Shown: one piece after another, positions 55,436-64,000 of the stretch
How the letters are laid out: every line of letters starts with the position of its first letter
How positions within the stretch are numbered: position 1 is the first letter of the stretch
Origin: Blastococcus saxobsidens
GTDB lineage: Bacteria > Actinomycetota > Actinomycetes > Mycobacteriales > Geodermatophilaceae
Direction: 5' to 3'
DNA: 64,000 bases
NCBI RefSeq assembly: GCF_002938435.1
Contig: NZ_POQT01000002.1
Span: forward strand, 62,001 to 126,000
Position numbers and translations under genes: made by a program
The notes under the pieces: generated by a model
Seen by the model: only the letters and a program-made list of their open reading frames with translations
Databases searched by the model: none
Told to the model about the DNA's origin: nothing

Positions 55436-56298
55436 GTGGCGCTCTCCGAGACGAGTCGCTGGAGCAGTCTGCGCGTGCTGATGCGGGCCATCTCCCGCTT
55501 GTAGTCCCCCGACCCGCGTGCGTCGCTGACCGGGTCGAGAGCCTCGGGAACCAGGTCGGCGGCGGCGGCGAGACCGGCGACGTCCGTACCGCCGCCGACC
55601 AGAGCGGACTCGGCCTCGCGGCACCTCTGGGGTGTCGATCCTCCCCCTGCCACCGCGATGCGCGCCGTGTCGATGCACCCGTCGACGACCGTCAGTCCGG
55701 CCGCGACCGAGATCGTCGCGTAGTCGTCCTGGGTCCGAGGCAGGAACTTGAGATAGCCCGCGATCACCCCGAGCGACGCCGGGGGGAGGTGGACCGAGGT
55801 GAGGATCTCGTCCGGGTCGACGACCGTCTCGAAGAAGTCGACGAACAGTTCGGCGACAGGGACCTCCCGCGTCCGCGTGGGCCCGGTGAGCCGCGCGACG
55901 GCGTCGTACACCATCAGCATCGGCGGCAGGTCCTGGCTCGGGTCGGCGTGGACGAGAGTCCCGCCGACCGTGGCCTGGTTCCGGATCCGCACCGTCGCCA
56001 CCTGGTGTGCCGCCTCGGCCAGTCCCGGGGCCAACCTGCGCACCGGCGGGATGGTCTCGACCTGCCGGAGCGTCGCCATGGCACCGAGCGTGATCCCGTC
56101 CCCGGAGTTCCCCTCGATGCCGCAGAGTTCCGGCACGCCGGCGAGCCCGACGACGTGCTGGGGCTCGGCCAGGCCGAGCCGTGCGAGCGTCATGAGCGAC
56201 GTGCCACCCGCGAGGATCGCGCCGTCCTCGCCGAGATCGGCGATGAGCTGGGCAGCCTCTGCCACCGTCCCGGGCCTGTGGTACCGGAACGGGCGCAT
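55432..56298 (-). CDS. Molybdenum hydroxylase 2, FAD subunit
   Basis: 288 aa from ATG 56298, overlapping the ferredoxin subunit stop. MRPFRYHRPGTVAEAAQLIA N-terminus; FAD motifs GAILAGGTSLMTLARLGLAE and VRIRNQATVGGTLVHADPSQ. C-terminal KREMARISTRRLLQRLV is typical. Carries electrons to the final acceptor. Confidence 0.92.
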   Translation of the reverse strand: MRPFRYHRPGTVAEAAQLIADLGEDGAILAGGTSLMTLARLGLAEPQHVVGLAGVPELCGIEGNSGDGITLGAMATLRQVETIPPVRRLAPGLAEAAHQVATVRIRNQATVGGTLVHADPSQDLPPMLMVYDAVARLTGPTRTREVPVAELFVDFFETVVDPDEILTSVHLPPASLGVIAGYLKFLPRTQDDYATISVAAGLTVVDGCIDTARIAVAGGGSTPQRCREAESALVGGGTDVAGLAAAADLVPEALDPVSDARGSGDYKREMARISTRRLLQRLVSESAT

Positions 56299-56789
56299 CA
56301 GTCGGACTCCCCCTGGCCGGCCTTGGCGGCCTGGAGGACGGCGGCGACGATGGAGTAGTAGCCGGTGCACCGGCAGAGGTTGCCCGTCATCCACTCCCGG
56401 ACCTCCTCGGCTGCGGGGTCCGGGCATTCGCGGAGGAGGGCCGTCGCCGCGACCACCTGCCCCGGTGTGCAGATGCCGCACTGGAAGCCGCCGCACTCCA
56501 TGAATGCGGTCTGGACCGGCGTCAGTGTGCCGTCCTCCGCCGCGAGCCCCTCCACCGTCGTGACCGCGCGTCCCTGGACCATTCCGACGGGCACGATGCA
56601 GGACGACATCAGTTTCCCGTCGACCAGCACGCTGCACGCGCCGCAGACGCCTACTCCGCAGCCCTCCTTGGCCCCGGTCAGTGCCAGATCCTCGCGCAGC
56701 ACCTCCAGCAGCGAGCGCGAAGGGGCGGTGGTGACCTCCTGGGAGATCCCGTTGACGGAGAGGGTGATTCTTTCGCTGGTATCGGACAA
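56298..56789 (-). CDS. Molybdenum hydroxylase 2, [2Fe-2S] subunit
   Basis: 163 aa. TTG 56789 is the likely start because AGGAAGG lies 8-10 nt upstream and the next residues (SDTSERITLSVNG) are the normal N-terminus. Both clusters are complete: CGVGVCGACSVLVDG...SSC and CGGFQCGICTPGQ...GNLCRCTGYY. Lies 44 bp after the amidohydrolase-like gene. Confidence 0.92.
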   Translation of the reverse strand: MSDTSERITLSVNGISQEVTTAPSRSLLEVLREDLALTGAKEGCGVGVCGACSVLVDGKLMSSCIVPVGMVQGRAVTTVEGLAAEDGTLTPVQTAFMECGGFQCGICTPGQVVAATALLRECPDPAAEEVREWMTGNLCRCTGYYSIVAAVLQAAKAGQGESD

Positions 56790-56833
56790 CTGGGTCTTCC
56801 TTCCTAGCGCCGGACGACGCGGCGAACGCTTCG

Positions 56834-57550
56834 TCAGGAGGCGTCCAGGATTGCTGGTTCATCGCTGCGGAGCAGCGCACAGCCCTGCTCGACATCGACG
56901 ACGGTGGCGTACTTGAGGTGCATGTCGAACAGGCTCGCCTTGTGGGAGAGCGGACTGCGGTCGAACGTGGCGTCCTCGACCACGACGACGTCGAACCCGA
57001 GCGAGTAGGCGTCGACGACCGTGGCTCGGACGCACCCACTGGTTGTCTCGCCGCACACGACCAGCGCATCGACCCCTGCCCGGCGGAGCACCGTGTCGAG
57101 CGTCGTGCCGAAGAACGCGCTCGCACGGTCCTTCGCGATGACGACCTCTCCATCGACCGGGGTCAGCGGGTCGACGATGCGGTCGGCCCAGTCCGCCGGA
57201 AGGCCTTCGCTGCCGGCCGCGATGGAGGTGAGCGCCCGCAGCGTCGTCGTGGCGGCTGCTACGCCGGCGACCGTGTGGATGACGGGCACTCCTGCGGTCC
57301 GGGCGGTGCCCAGCAACGCGGTGAGCCCGGGCAGCGCGTCCCACGCCACGGAACCGCAGCTGGCGGGCGCCTCGGCGATCGCCTCGGCCAGCGGCGCCGG
57401 CCGCGTGCCGAACGCGCGGTTGTACAGGTCGATCATCACCAGGGCGCGCCTGCCCCGCACGGGACGGGGACCGGCATACCCGCGCGCGACCAGGCGCTCC
57501 TCGTCACCGAGCACGTCGTCCCAGCAATGCTCCGTACCGTTGGTCCTCAC
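56834..57550 (-). CDS. Isochorismatase-family amidohydrolase (maleamate/N-carbamoylsarcosine type)
   Basis: 238 aa from GTG 57550, sharing one base with the TAG of the permease gene. The catalytic triad is visible: Asp in RRALVMIDLYNRAFG, Lys in GEVVIAKDRASAFFGT and Cys in VVCGETTSGCVRATVVDA. The N-terminal WDDVLGDEERLVARGYAG extension is typical of the N-carbamoylsarcosine/maleamate amidohydrolase branch. It probably removes an amide nitrogen during breakdown of the imported compound. Confidence 0.82.
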   Translation of the reverse strand: MRTNGTEHCWDDVLGDEERLVARGYAGPRPVRGRRALVMIDLYNRAFGTRPAPLAEAIAEAPASCGSVAWDALPGLTALLGTARTAGVPVIHTVAGVAAATTTLRALTSIAAGSEGLPADWADRIVDPLTPVDGEVVIAKDRASAFFGTTLDTVLRRAGVDALVVCGETTSGCVRATVVDAYSLGFDVVVVEDATFDRSPLSHKASLFDMHLKYATVVDVEQGCALLRSDEPAILDAS

Positions 57551-59706
57551 TACAGCGGGACGTCGAGCAGGACGACGAACAGTCCGTAGAGGAAGGCCCA
57601 CGACCCCAGTGTCACCAGCACGCTGCGCAGCCAGCTCTCTCGAGCGAGCAGCCGGAGGAAGAACAGCAGGGCCACCGGGATCGCCACCACGAAGCCGACC
57701 AGCCAGGCCAGCGCGACGAAGCCCACGGCCCACAGCCCGAAGGCGGTCTGCCTCAGCAGGACCTGCCGGCCGGACATCTCTTGCTCCTCCTCCTGCTCGG
57801 CCGCCAGCTCGGCTGCCTGCGTCCGGGTACGGGCCTCCTCCAGCACCGATGTGTGGCCGGTCGTGGCGGCGGCCGGATCGACGGTCACCGGATCCGGGGA
57901 GGGCGCACTCACCGCCCGCTGGCGGCGTCCGCCGGTGACCGACACGAGCGTGGAGCGGATCCGCACTGCAGCCCCGGGCAGCGCATCGAGGAAGAGTTGC
58001 AGGGTCAGTGCCCCGACCACGGGGATGCCGATCAACAGCGGCATCGTCGCCGCCTCGTTCTCGATGTCGAACGCCTGGACGACGATCGCCGCGGAGAACA
58101 CGAGCAGCAGGGCGTCGAAGATGATCCGGCCCGGCTGACGGGGCGCGCTGGCCAGCTCCTCGTCGTCCTCACCTTCCACCGAGGCGCGCTCCGCCGACCG
58201 TGCCCGCCGATATGCCTGCCAGGCGGCAAAGAGGAGGACGAGGGCGCAGACCGTGACCAGGACCGCCGAGATGGGTCGGGTCAGGAGCGGCATGGGCGAG
58301 CCGAAGGTGGCCACCATCTGGTAGTAGGACCGCTCGACCAGCTCGCCCAGGACCAGAGCGATGATGAGCGCCACGCGAGAGAAGCCGTACCGGCGCATGG
58401 CATAGCCGACGTAGCCGAACACCAGGGCCACGACGACGTCGAGGATCTCCAGCCCGATCGTGTAGGACCCGACCAATGCTGCTACCGCGATCAGCGGGGT
58501 GAACAGGCCGGGCCTCAGCGCCGTGAGCTTCGTCGCGTACCGCGCCACCGCATAGACCACGATGGGGGCGACGAACTTGGCCGCGACCATGCCGATGACG
58601 AGGGTGTACACGAGGTCGATGTGCTCGATCATGAGGGTCGGGCCGGCTGGGATGCCCTGCATGATCAGCGCCCCGAGCAGGATCGCCATCCCGACCGTTC
58701 CGGGGATGCCGAAGGCCACGGTCGGCAGGAGTGATCCGCCCTCCTTGGCATCGTTCGCCGATTCCGCGGCGATGACGCCTTCCACGGCGCCCTTGCCGAA
58801 CCGTTCCGGCGTCCGTGAGGACTGCTTGGCGTGCGAATAGGCGAGGAAGCCGGAGACGGCACCGCCCACGCCGGGGATCACGCCGATGACCGTGCCGATG
58901 ATCGACGCGCGGATCACGAGGAACCAGTGCCGGAAGGTGACTCGCACGCCCTCCCAGAAGGTCACCGGCTCGGACTTGTCCGCGAGCACCCGCGCGACGT
59001 GCGTGTCCGCCGCGCCCTGCTCGGCGATGCTCGTGCCCTTGCCGAAGAGCGCGAGCACCTCCGCACCGGCGAAGAGGCCGATGAGGACGGGGACGATGTT
59101 GACGCCGTCCCAGAGGTAGAACTGGTCGAAGGTGAAGCGCGGGCTGCCGGTGATCGGCTCCAGCCCGACGAATGCCAGCAGGAAGCCGACGGCTGCGGCC
59201 GCGAGCCCTTTGAAGGTGTTGCGGTCGGTGATCACGGCGATGACCGTCAGGCCGAGGATCGCCATCATCAGGAACTCGGGATAGGAGAAGGAGAGCACCA
59301 GGCTCTGCGCCGGCGGGATGAGCGCCAGCAGCACGGCAGTGCCGAACAACCCGCCGAGGACGGAAGCTGCGGTGGCGGCGCCGATGGCGGCGCCGGCCCG
59401 GCCCTGTTTGGCCATCGGATAGCCGTCGAACGTGGTGGCGGCGTTCTCGGGAGAGCCGGGGGTGTTCACGAGGATCGAGGTGAGCATTCCCCCGAAGCCG
59501 GCCGGGCTGTATGCGGCGATGAGGAACAGCACCGCGTCTTCGGGGTCCATGGTGAAGCTGATCGGGATGAGCAGCGCCAAGGCGACCGATCCGGCCATGC
59601 CGGGGAGGAAACCGATCAGCATGCCGAACAGCACGCCGGCCACGAGCAGCACCGGATTCGGCCATGCCATCAGGACCGACACCGCGCCCAGCAGTCCGTC
59701 GATCAT
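57550..59706 (-). CDS. TctA-TctB fusion, tripartite tricarboxylate transporter permease
   Basis: 718 aa. Residues 1 to about 500 are a full TctA: VLFGMLIGFLPGMAGSVALA, YSPAGFGGMLTSILVNTPGS, GVIPGVGGAVSGFLAYSHAK and AFGIPGTVGMAILLGALIMQ. After an acidic linker (EGEDDEELAS) four hydrophobic helices form a TctB-like domain (IIFDALLLVFSAAIVVQAFD ... FGLWAVGFVALAWLVGFVVA), with a charged Glu/Gln-rich loop between helix pairs. Normally TctA and TctB are separate proteins. Imports a carboxylate delivered by Bug-type TctC using the proton or sodium gradient. Confidence 0.9.
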   Translation of the reverse strand: MIDGLLGAVSVLMAWPNPVLLVAGVLFGMLIGFLPGMAGSVALALLIPISFTMDPEDAVLFLIAAYSPAGFGGMLTSILVNTPGSPENAATTFDGYPMAKQGRAGAAIGAATAASVLGGLFGTAVLLALIPPAQSLVLSFSYPEFLMMAILGLTVIAVITDRNTFKGLAAAAVGFLLAFVGLEPITGSPRFTFDQFYLWDGVNIVPVLIGLFAGAEVLALFGKGTSIAEQGAADTHVARVLADKSEPVTFWEGVRVTFRHWFLVIRASIIGTVIGVIPGVGGAVSGFLAYSHAKQSSRTPERFGKGAVEGVIAAESANDAKEGGSLLPTVAFGIPGTVGMAILLGALIMQGIPAGPTLMIEHIDLVYTLVIGMVAAKFVAPIVVYAVARYATKLTALRPGLFTPLIAVAALVGSYTIGLEILDVVVALVFGYVGYAMRRYGFSRVALIIALVLGELVERSYYQMVATFGSPMPLLTRPISAVLVTVCALVLLFAAWQAYRRARSAERASVEGEDDEELASAPRQPGRIIFDALLLVFSAAIVVQAFDIENEAATMPLLIGIPVVGALTLQLFLDALPGAAVRIRSTLVSVTGGRRQRAVSAPSPDPVTVDPAAATTGHTSVLEEARTRTQAAELAAEQEEEQEMSGRQVLLRQTAFGLWAVGFVALAWLVGFVVAIPVALLFFLRLLARESWLRSVLVTLGSWAFLYGLFVVLLDVPL

Positions 59707-59821
59707 CGGCGGGCCCCCACCCGGGAACGCGCTGGACCGAACTGCGGACGCTCAGAGGGAATGATCATCGCCTTCTCCATCGCATCAGGCACTCACCTGT
59801 CGGGGCCACCACGGTGGGGTC

Positions 59822-59851
59822 GGGGCCCGCACCGGTGGAGGTGCGGGCCCC
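59822..59851. promoter_or_regulatory. Intra-operon hairpin between tctC and tctAB
   Basis: Perfect 12-bp stem GGGGCCCGCACC / GGTGCGGGCCCC, 6-nt loop, 7 nt after the binding-protein stop. Probably a partial terminator or RNA stabiliser that yields more binding protein than permease. Confidence 0.7.
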
Positions 59852-59857
59852 GGTCGC

Positions 59858-60910
59858 TCAGCCTGCCGCTTCCTCGAGCACGTCCTCGTACTCGGCGAAG
59901 GTCTCCACCGTGTTCGACACGAACTCCGCGGCCTCTTCGCCGCTCGCCGGCACGACACGCAGGTCGGACTCCTCGGCCAACTGGAGGAACTCCTCGTTCT
60001 CCAGCGTGTTCATCAGCGCCTCCTCGAGAGGCTCGGCGATGCAGTCCGGAGTGCCCGGGGCGGTCACCAGGACGCGGTGCTGCTCCAGGACGTCGGCCAG
60101 CTCGGGGTGCCCCGTCTCGGCCGCCGTCTGGACGCCCTGCAGCTGTTCGTAGCCGACCAGCTCGGGCGTGATCTCCTCGGTGCCGAGGTAGAGGATCGGC
60201 TTCACCTCACCGGCCTCCATGAAGGGCAGGATGCTGCTGAGCGAGGCCACCGCGACGTCGGAGTCGCCGCGGCGGACCGCCAGGACGACATCCGAGGTGC
60301 CCTCGTGGAGGATGTACTCGGCCTCCACGCCGTACGCGTCGTAGGTGATGGTCTCGATCGGTGAGATGTCCTGACCCGCGTGCTTGACCGGACCGGCGGC
60401 GACGAGGTCCTCGATCGTCTCGATGTCGGAGTCCGCCGCGACCACGAACACCTGCGGGTCGGCGGTCGTCTGCCCGAGGTAGGCGAGGTTGGTCACGTCG
60501 AACCCCTCCTCCACGTTGCCGAGGATCTGGTTCACCGCGACATAGCCCGGTTCGGTGAACACCAAGGTGGTGCCGTCGGGCTCGGCCGAGTACACCGTGT
60601 TGATCGCGCGCATGCCACCACCGCCGGGCTGGTTCTCCACACGGACCGCAGCCTCGCCGCCCAGCTCCTCCTCGAGGAACGGGGCCAGCAACCGCGCCCA
60701 CGCGTCGAACCCACCGCCGGCGGAGTAGGGGACCAGCAGCGTGACGTCCTCGCTGGGGTAGTTCTCGCACGCCGCCGGGTCACCCTCGGCCTGCGCGCCT
60801 CCTGCGCCGCTGTCGTCACCGCAGGCGGCGAGCGAGACCGGTAGCAGTGCCGCGGCCGCCAGAGCCGCCAGTCTGCCGGGACGGAGATGCCGTGCCTTCG
60901 TGCTGCTCAT
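59858..60910 (-). CDS. Bug-family (TctC) substrate-binding lipoprotein 1
   Basis: 350 aa. Lipoprotein signal LAALAAAALLPVSLAAC (lipobox LAAC). Bug-type fold: DVTLLVPYSAGGGFDAWARL (first ligand loop), VRVENQPGGGGMRAINTVYS and TTLVFTEPGYVAVNQILG. Delivers a carboxylate to TctAB. Clearly homologous to the next binding protein, sharing PYxAGGGFDAWARLLAP and LHEGTSDxVLAVRRGD. Confidence 0.9.
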   Translation of the reverse strand: MSSTKARHLRPGRLAALAAAALLPVSLAACGDDSGAGGAQAEGDPAACENYPSEDVTLLVPYSAGGGFDAWARLLAPFLEEELGGEAAVRVENQPGGGGMRAINTVYSAEPDGTTLVFTEPGYVAVNQILGNVEEGFDVTNLAYLGQTTADPQVFVVAADSDIETIEDLVAAGPVKHAGQDISPIETITYDAYGVEAEYILHEGTSDVVLAVRRGDSDVAVASLSSILPFMEAGEVKPILYLGTEEITPELVGYEQLQGVQTAAETGHPELADVLEQHRVLVTAPGTPDCIAEPLEEALMNTLENEEFLQLAEESDLRVVPASGEEAAEFVSNTVETFAEYEDVLEEAAG

Positions 60911-61210
60911 GTGCGCACTCCCGCTGTCGTTGAGCCGTTCACTGGACTCGCGTGCAGGTCGGCGTTCCGATGGTCAGCCGGTTCATGTTCACGTGTATCC
61001 ACCTGCATACGCGCAAGAGTGAAGCGGAACACACCGCGGCGGTCAACCGCTGCATGCGTACCGAGACTGAACCGGGACATGGGGCGGGCCCGGCCGGGAC
61101 AGGCGGCCGCGTTGCGCTGCTCGAGGAACATCGACCGGCCGCGGGCCGGCCCCTGGGAGGGCAACCGCCACGCATCCCCCCTCGTGCTCGTGCCGGCGAG
61201 TGCGGCTCGA
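60911..61210. promoter_or_regulatory. 300-bp intergenic region between the two tctC genes
   Basis: No gene seen. It carries candidate operator 2 and a second GCATGCGTAC-like element near 61053, both about 80-145 bp upstream of tctC1, so the main promoter of the tctC1-tctAB-hydrolase-hydroxylase 2 transcript is probably here. Confidence 0.5.
60993..61012. promoter_or_regulatory. Candidate operator 2 (GTGTATCCACCTGCATACGC)
   Basis: Reverse complement reads GTATGCAGGTGGATACAC. It shares GTATGCAG with operator 3 and GTATGCA with operator 1. 83 bp upstream of the tctC1 start. Confidence 0.5.
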
Positions 61211-62218
61211 CTACGAGACCGCCTCCTCGAACAGCGCCTTGTACTCGGTGAAAACGTCGAAGGAGTCGGCGACCTGCTGCTGGATCTCATCGGCAGGTGC
61301 GTGGTCGATCACGAGGTCCGCCTCCCGGGCCTTCGCCTGGAATTCTGGATCGGCCAGCACGTCCTCGAAAGCATCGGCGAACGTCGTCTTGATGCATTCC
61401 GGGATGTTCGGAGGCGCGGACACTGCCCGGGCATATTGAAGAATCTTGTCCAGCTCCGGCTCCCCCTCGTCAGCAGCGTTCGGCACGCCCTCGAGGAATT
61501 CGCTGCCCGGCACGTCCGACGCCGGTTCCTCGCCGATGTAGAAGATCGGCTTCACCTGGCCTGCCTCGAGATATCCGAGGACACTGCTGAGCGAATTGGC
61601 GGCCAGGTCGGCGTCGCCCCGCCGCACGGCGAGGACGGAGTCGGACGTCCCCTCGTGGAGCACCGGTGTCGCCTCGACACCGAACTCTGCCAATGCGATG
61701 ACCTCCGTCGTCTCGGCGCCCTCGACGGCGAAGTTCACCGGCGCCTCCGCCAGATCGTCGACGTTGCCGATGGCGGACTCCGCAGCCACGTAGAAGACGT
61801 GCGGGTCGGTCGTGAGCCGGCCGAGGAAGGTCATCTCCCTCATGTCGAAGCCCTCTTCCGTGCGCCCGATGATCTGGTTCAGGGCCATACTGCTGACGTC
61901 GCTGATGAGGATGGTGGTCCCGTCCGGTGGCCCGGAGTACACCTGGTTCACCCCTCGCATGGAGCCGCCACCCTCGATGTTCACGACCCGCACGGCAGCG
62001 TCTCCGGCGAGACGGTCCTCGAGATAGGGCGCCAGGAGCCGGGCCCAGGCGTCGAAGCCACCGCCCGCTCCGTACGGAACGACGAAGTCGATGTCCTCCG
62101 ATGGGAAATCTGCGCATTCGTCCGCGGCTGCCGAGGTGTCCGACTCGCCTTGTCCACACGCGACCGTCAGCAGGAGGACGGATGCCAGAGCTGCGAGTCT
62201 GGTACCAGGCAAGACCAC
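61211..62218 (-). CDS. Bug-family (TctC) substrate-binding lipoprotein 2
   Basis: 335 aa from GTG 62218. Lipoprotein signal TRLAALASVLLLTVAC (lipobox TVAC). IDFVVPYGAGGGFDAWARLL and VRVVNIEGGGSMRGVNQVYS are the Bug ligand loops; the second differs from the paralogue (EGGGS instead of QPGGGG), hinting at a different ligand. Separated from tctC1 by 300 bp and with its own operator-like site, so it may be a separate transcript. Codon use is less GC-biased than core genes. Confidence 0.88.
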   Translation of the reverse strand: MVLPGTRLAALASVLLLTVACGQGESDTSAAADECADFPSEDIDFVVPYGAGGGFDAWARLLAPYLEDRLAGDAAVRVVNIEGGGSMRGVNQVYSGPPDGTTILISDVSSMALNQIIGRTEEGFDMREMTFLGRLTTDPHVFYVAAESAIGNVDDLAEAPVNFAVEGAETTEVIALAEFGVEATPVLHEGTSDSVLAVRRGDADLAANSLSSVLGYLEAGQVKPIFYIGEEPASDVPGSEFLEGVPNAADEGEPELDKILQYARAVSAPPNIPECIKTTFADAFEDVLADPEFQAKAREADLVIDHAPADEIQQQVADSFDVFTEYKALFEEAVS

Positions 62219-62442
62219 GGGAACCCCTCAGGTCATCGTATGCAGCCGTATGGCGACCGAGTGAAACGCATCTCACCTGGGACGTCAACGGCGATACGAA
62301 GACGCCGACTGCCGCACATGTGCGTCAGCCTCCGCAGCAATTCCAGCGACGAGAGACCGCGCCGGGATGCCGTCCGATCGACCCGCCGGTAGCTCCGGTG
62401 ATCACACCAGGAGGGGTGCACGACCTGCTGCGGCGGCCACGT
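62219..62442. promoter_or_regulatory. Promoter region of tctC2 and right boundary of the island
   Basis: No gene. Contains candidate operator 3 and a perfect 12-bp palindrome CGCACATGTGCG at 62313-62324. It ends at the 14-bp sequence (62440-62453) that is duplicated at the island's left end. Confidence 0.5.
62237..62253. promoter_or_regulatory. Candidate operator 3 (CGTATGCAGCCGTATGG)
   Basis: Lies 19 bp upstream of the tctC2 GTG. Matches operator 1 as GTATrC-nnCC-GTATG over most positions and shares GTATGCAG with operator 2. Confidence 0.5.

Positions 62443-64000
<1,558 letters not shown>

Overview
The window reads as a high-GC actinobacterial chromosome. Support comes from very high GC in third codon positions, frequent GTG starts with GTGA/ATGA overlaps, a mycothiol-dependent aldehyde dehydrogenase (mscR), a DUF3073 gene, and a long purine-gene neighbourhood. 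From the overall gene set I would guess the family Geodermatophilaceae (Blastococcus/Geodermatophilus/Modestobacter type), but that is inference.

Layout. (1) 1-6.3 kb is the end of an integrated mobile element abutting the 3' end of a tRNA-Lys gene. It holds a MobF (TrwC/TraI-like) relaxase-helicase that runs off the left edge, a divergent coupling-protein gene, an RDD membrane protein and an excisionase-like gene. No integrase is visible. (2) 6.4-28.3 kb is ordinary chromosome: a LysE exporter with its LysR regulator, malate:quinone oxidoreductase, several lipoproteins, a Rieske-DUF2231 protein, GtrA, a metallophosphoesterase, a Glu-Asp-Phe tRNA cluster, an overlapping MBL hydrolase/AMP-ligase/GMC oxidoreductase operon, an M23 peptidase, a ribose-type sugar ABC transporter and a branched-chain amino-acid dehydrogenase. 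(3) 28.4-45.2 kb is a purine biosynthesis cluster, all on the minus strand (purM, purF, purL, purQ, purS, purC, purB, purD). Interspersed are a frameshifted DUF5701 gene, mscR with a MBL hydrolase, an oxalate/formate-type MFS porter with its 49-aa small subunit, a sterol-carrier-like protein, a DUF559 protein and an AI-2E exporter, followed by a glycerophosphodiesterase. (4) 46.6-62.4 kb is a roughly 15.8-kb accessory island between the glycerophosphodiesterase and purA. At its left end lie a degenerate copy of the purA 3' end and transposase remnants. The rest is a catabolic cluster read right to left: two Bug-type binding proteins, a TctA-TctB fusion permease, an isochorismatase-like amidohydrolase, two complete three-subunit molybdenum hydroxylases and a 4,5-dihydroxyphthalate-decarboxylase-like protein. 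(5) 62.4-64 kb is intact purA and the start of a plus-strand gene.

How the parts may work together. The island looks like a self-contained uptake-and-hydroxylation module for an unidentified, probably N-heteroaromatic or aromatic, carboxylate. A related AT-rich motif containing GTATGCA sits upstream of each of its three transcription units, suggesting one shared regulator that is not encoded in the window.

Other points of interest: a stop-codon-anchored dispersed repeat in three copies, paired GATCTCGG hairpins bracketing the DUF559 gene, a degenerate Walker A in the coupling protein, and an ABC permease gene without an ATG, GTG or TTG start near its expected beginning.
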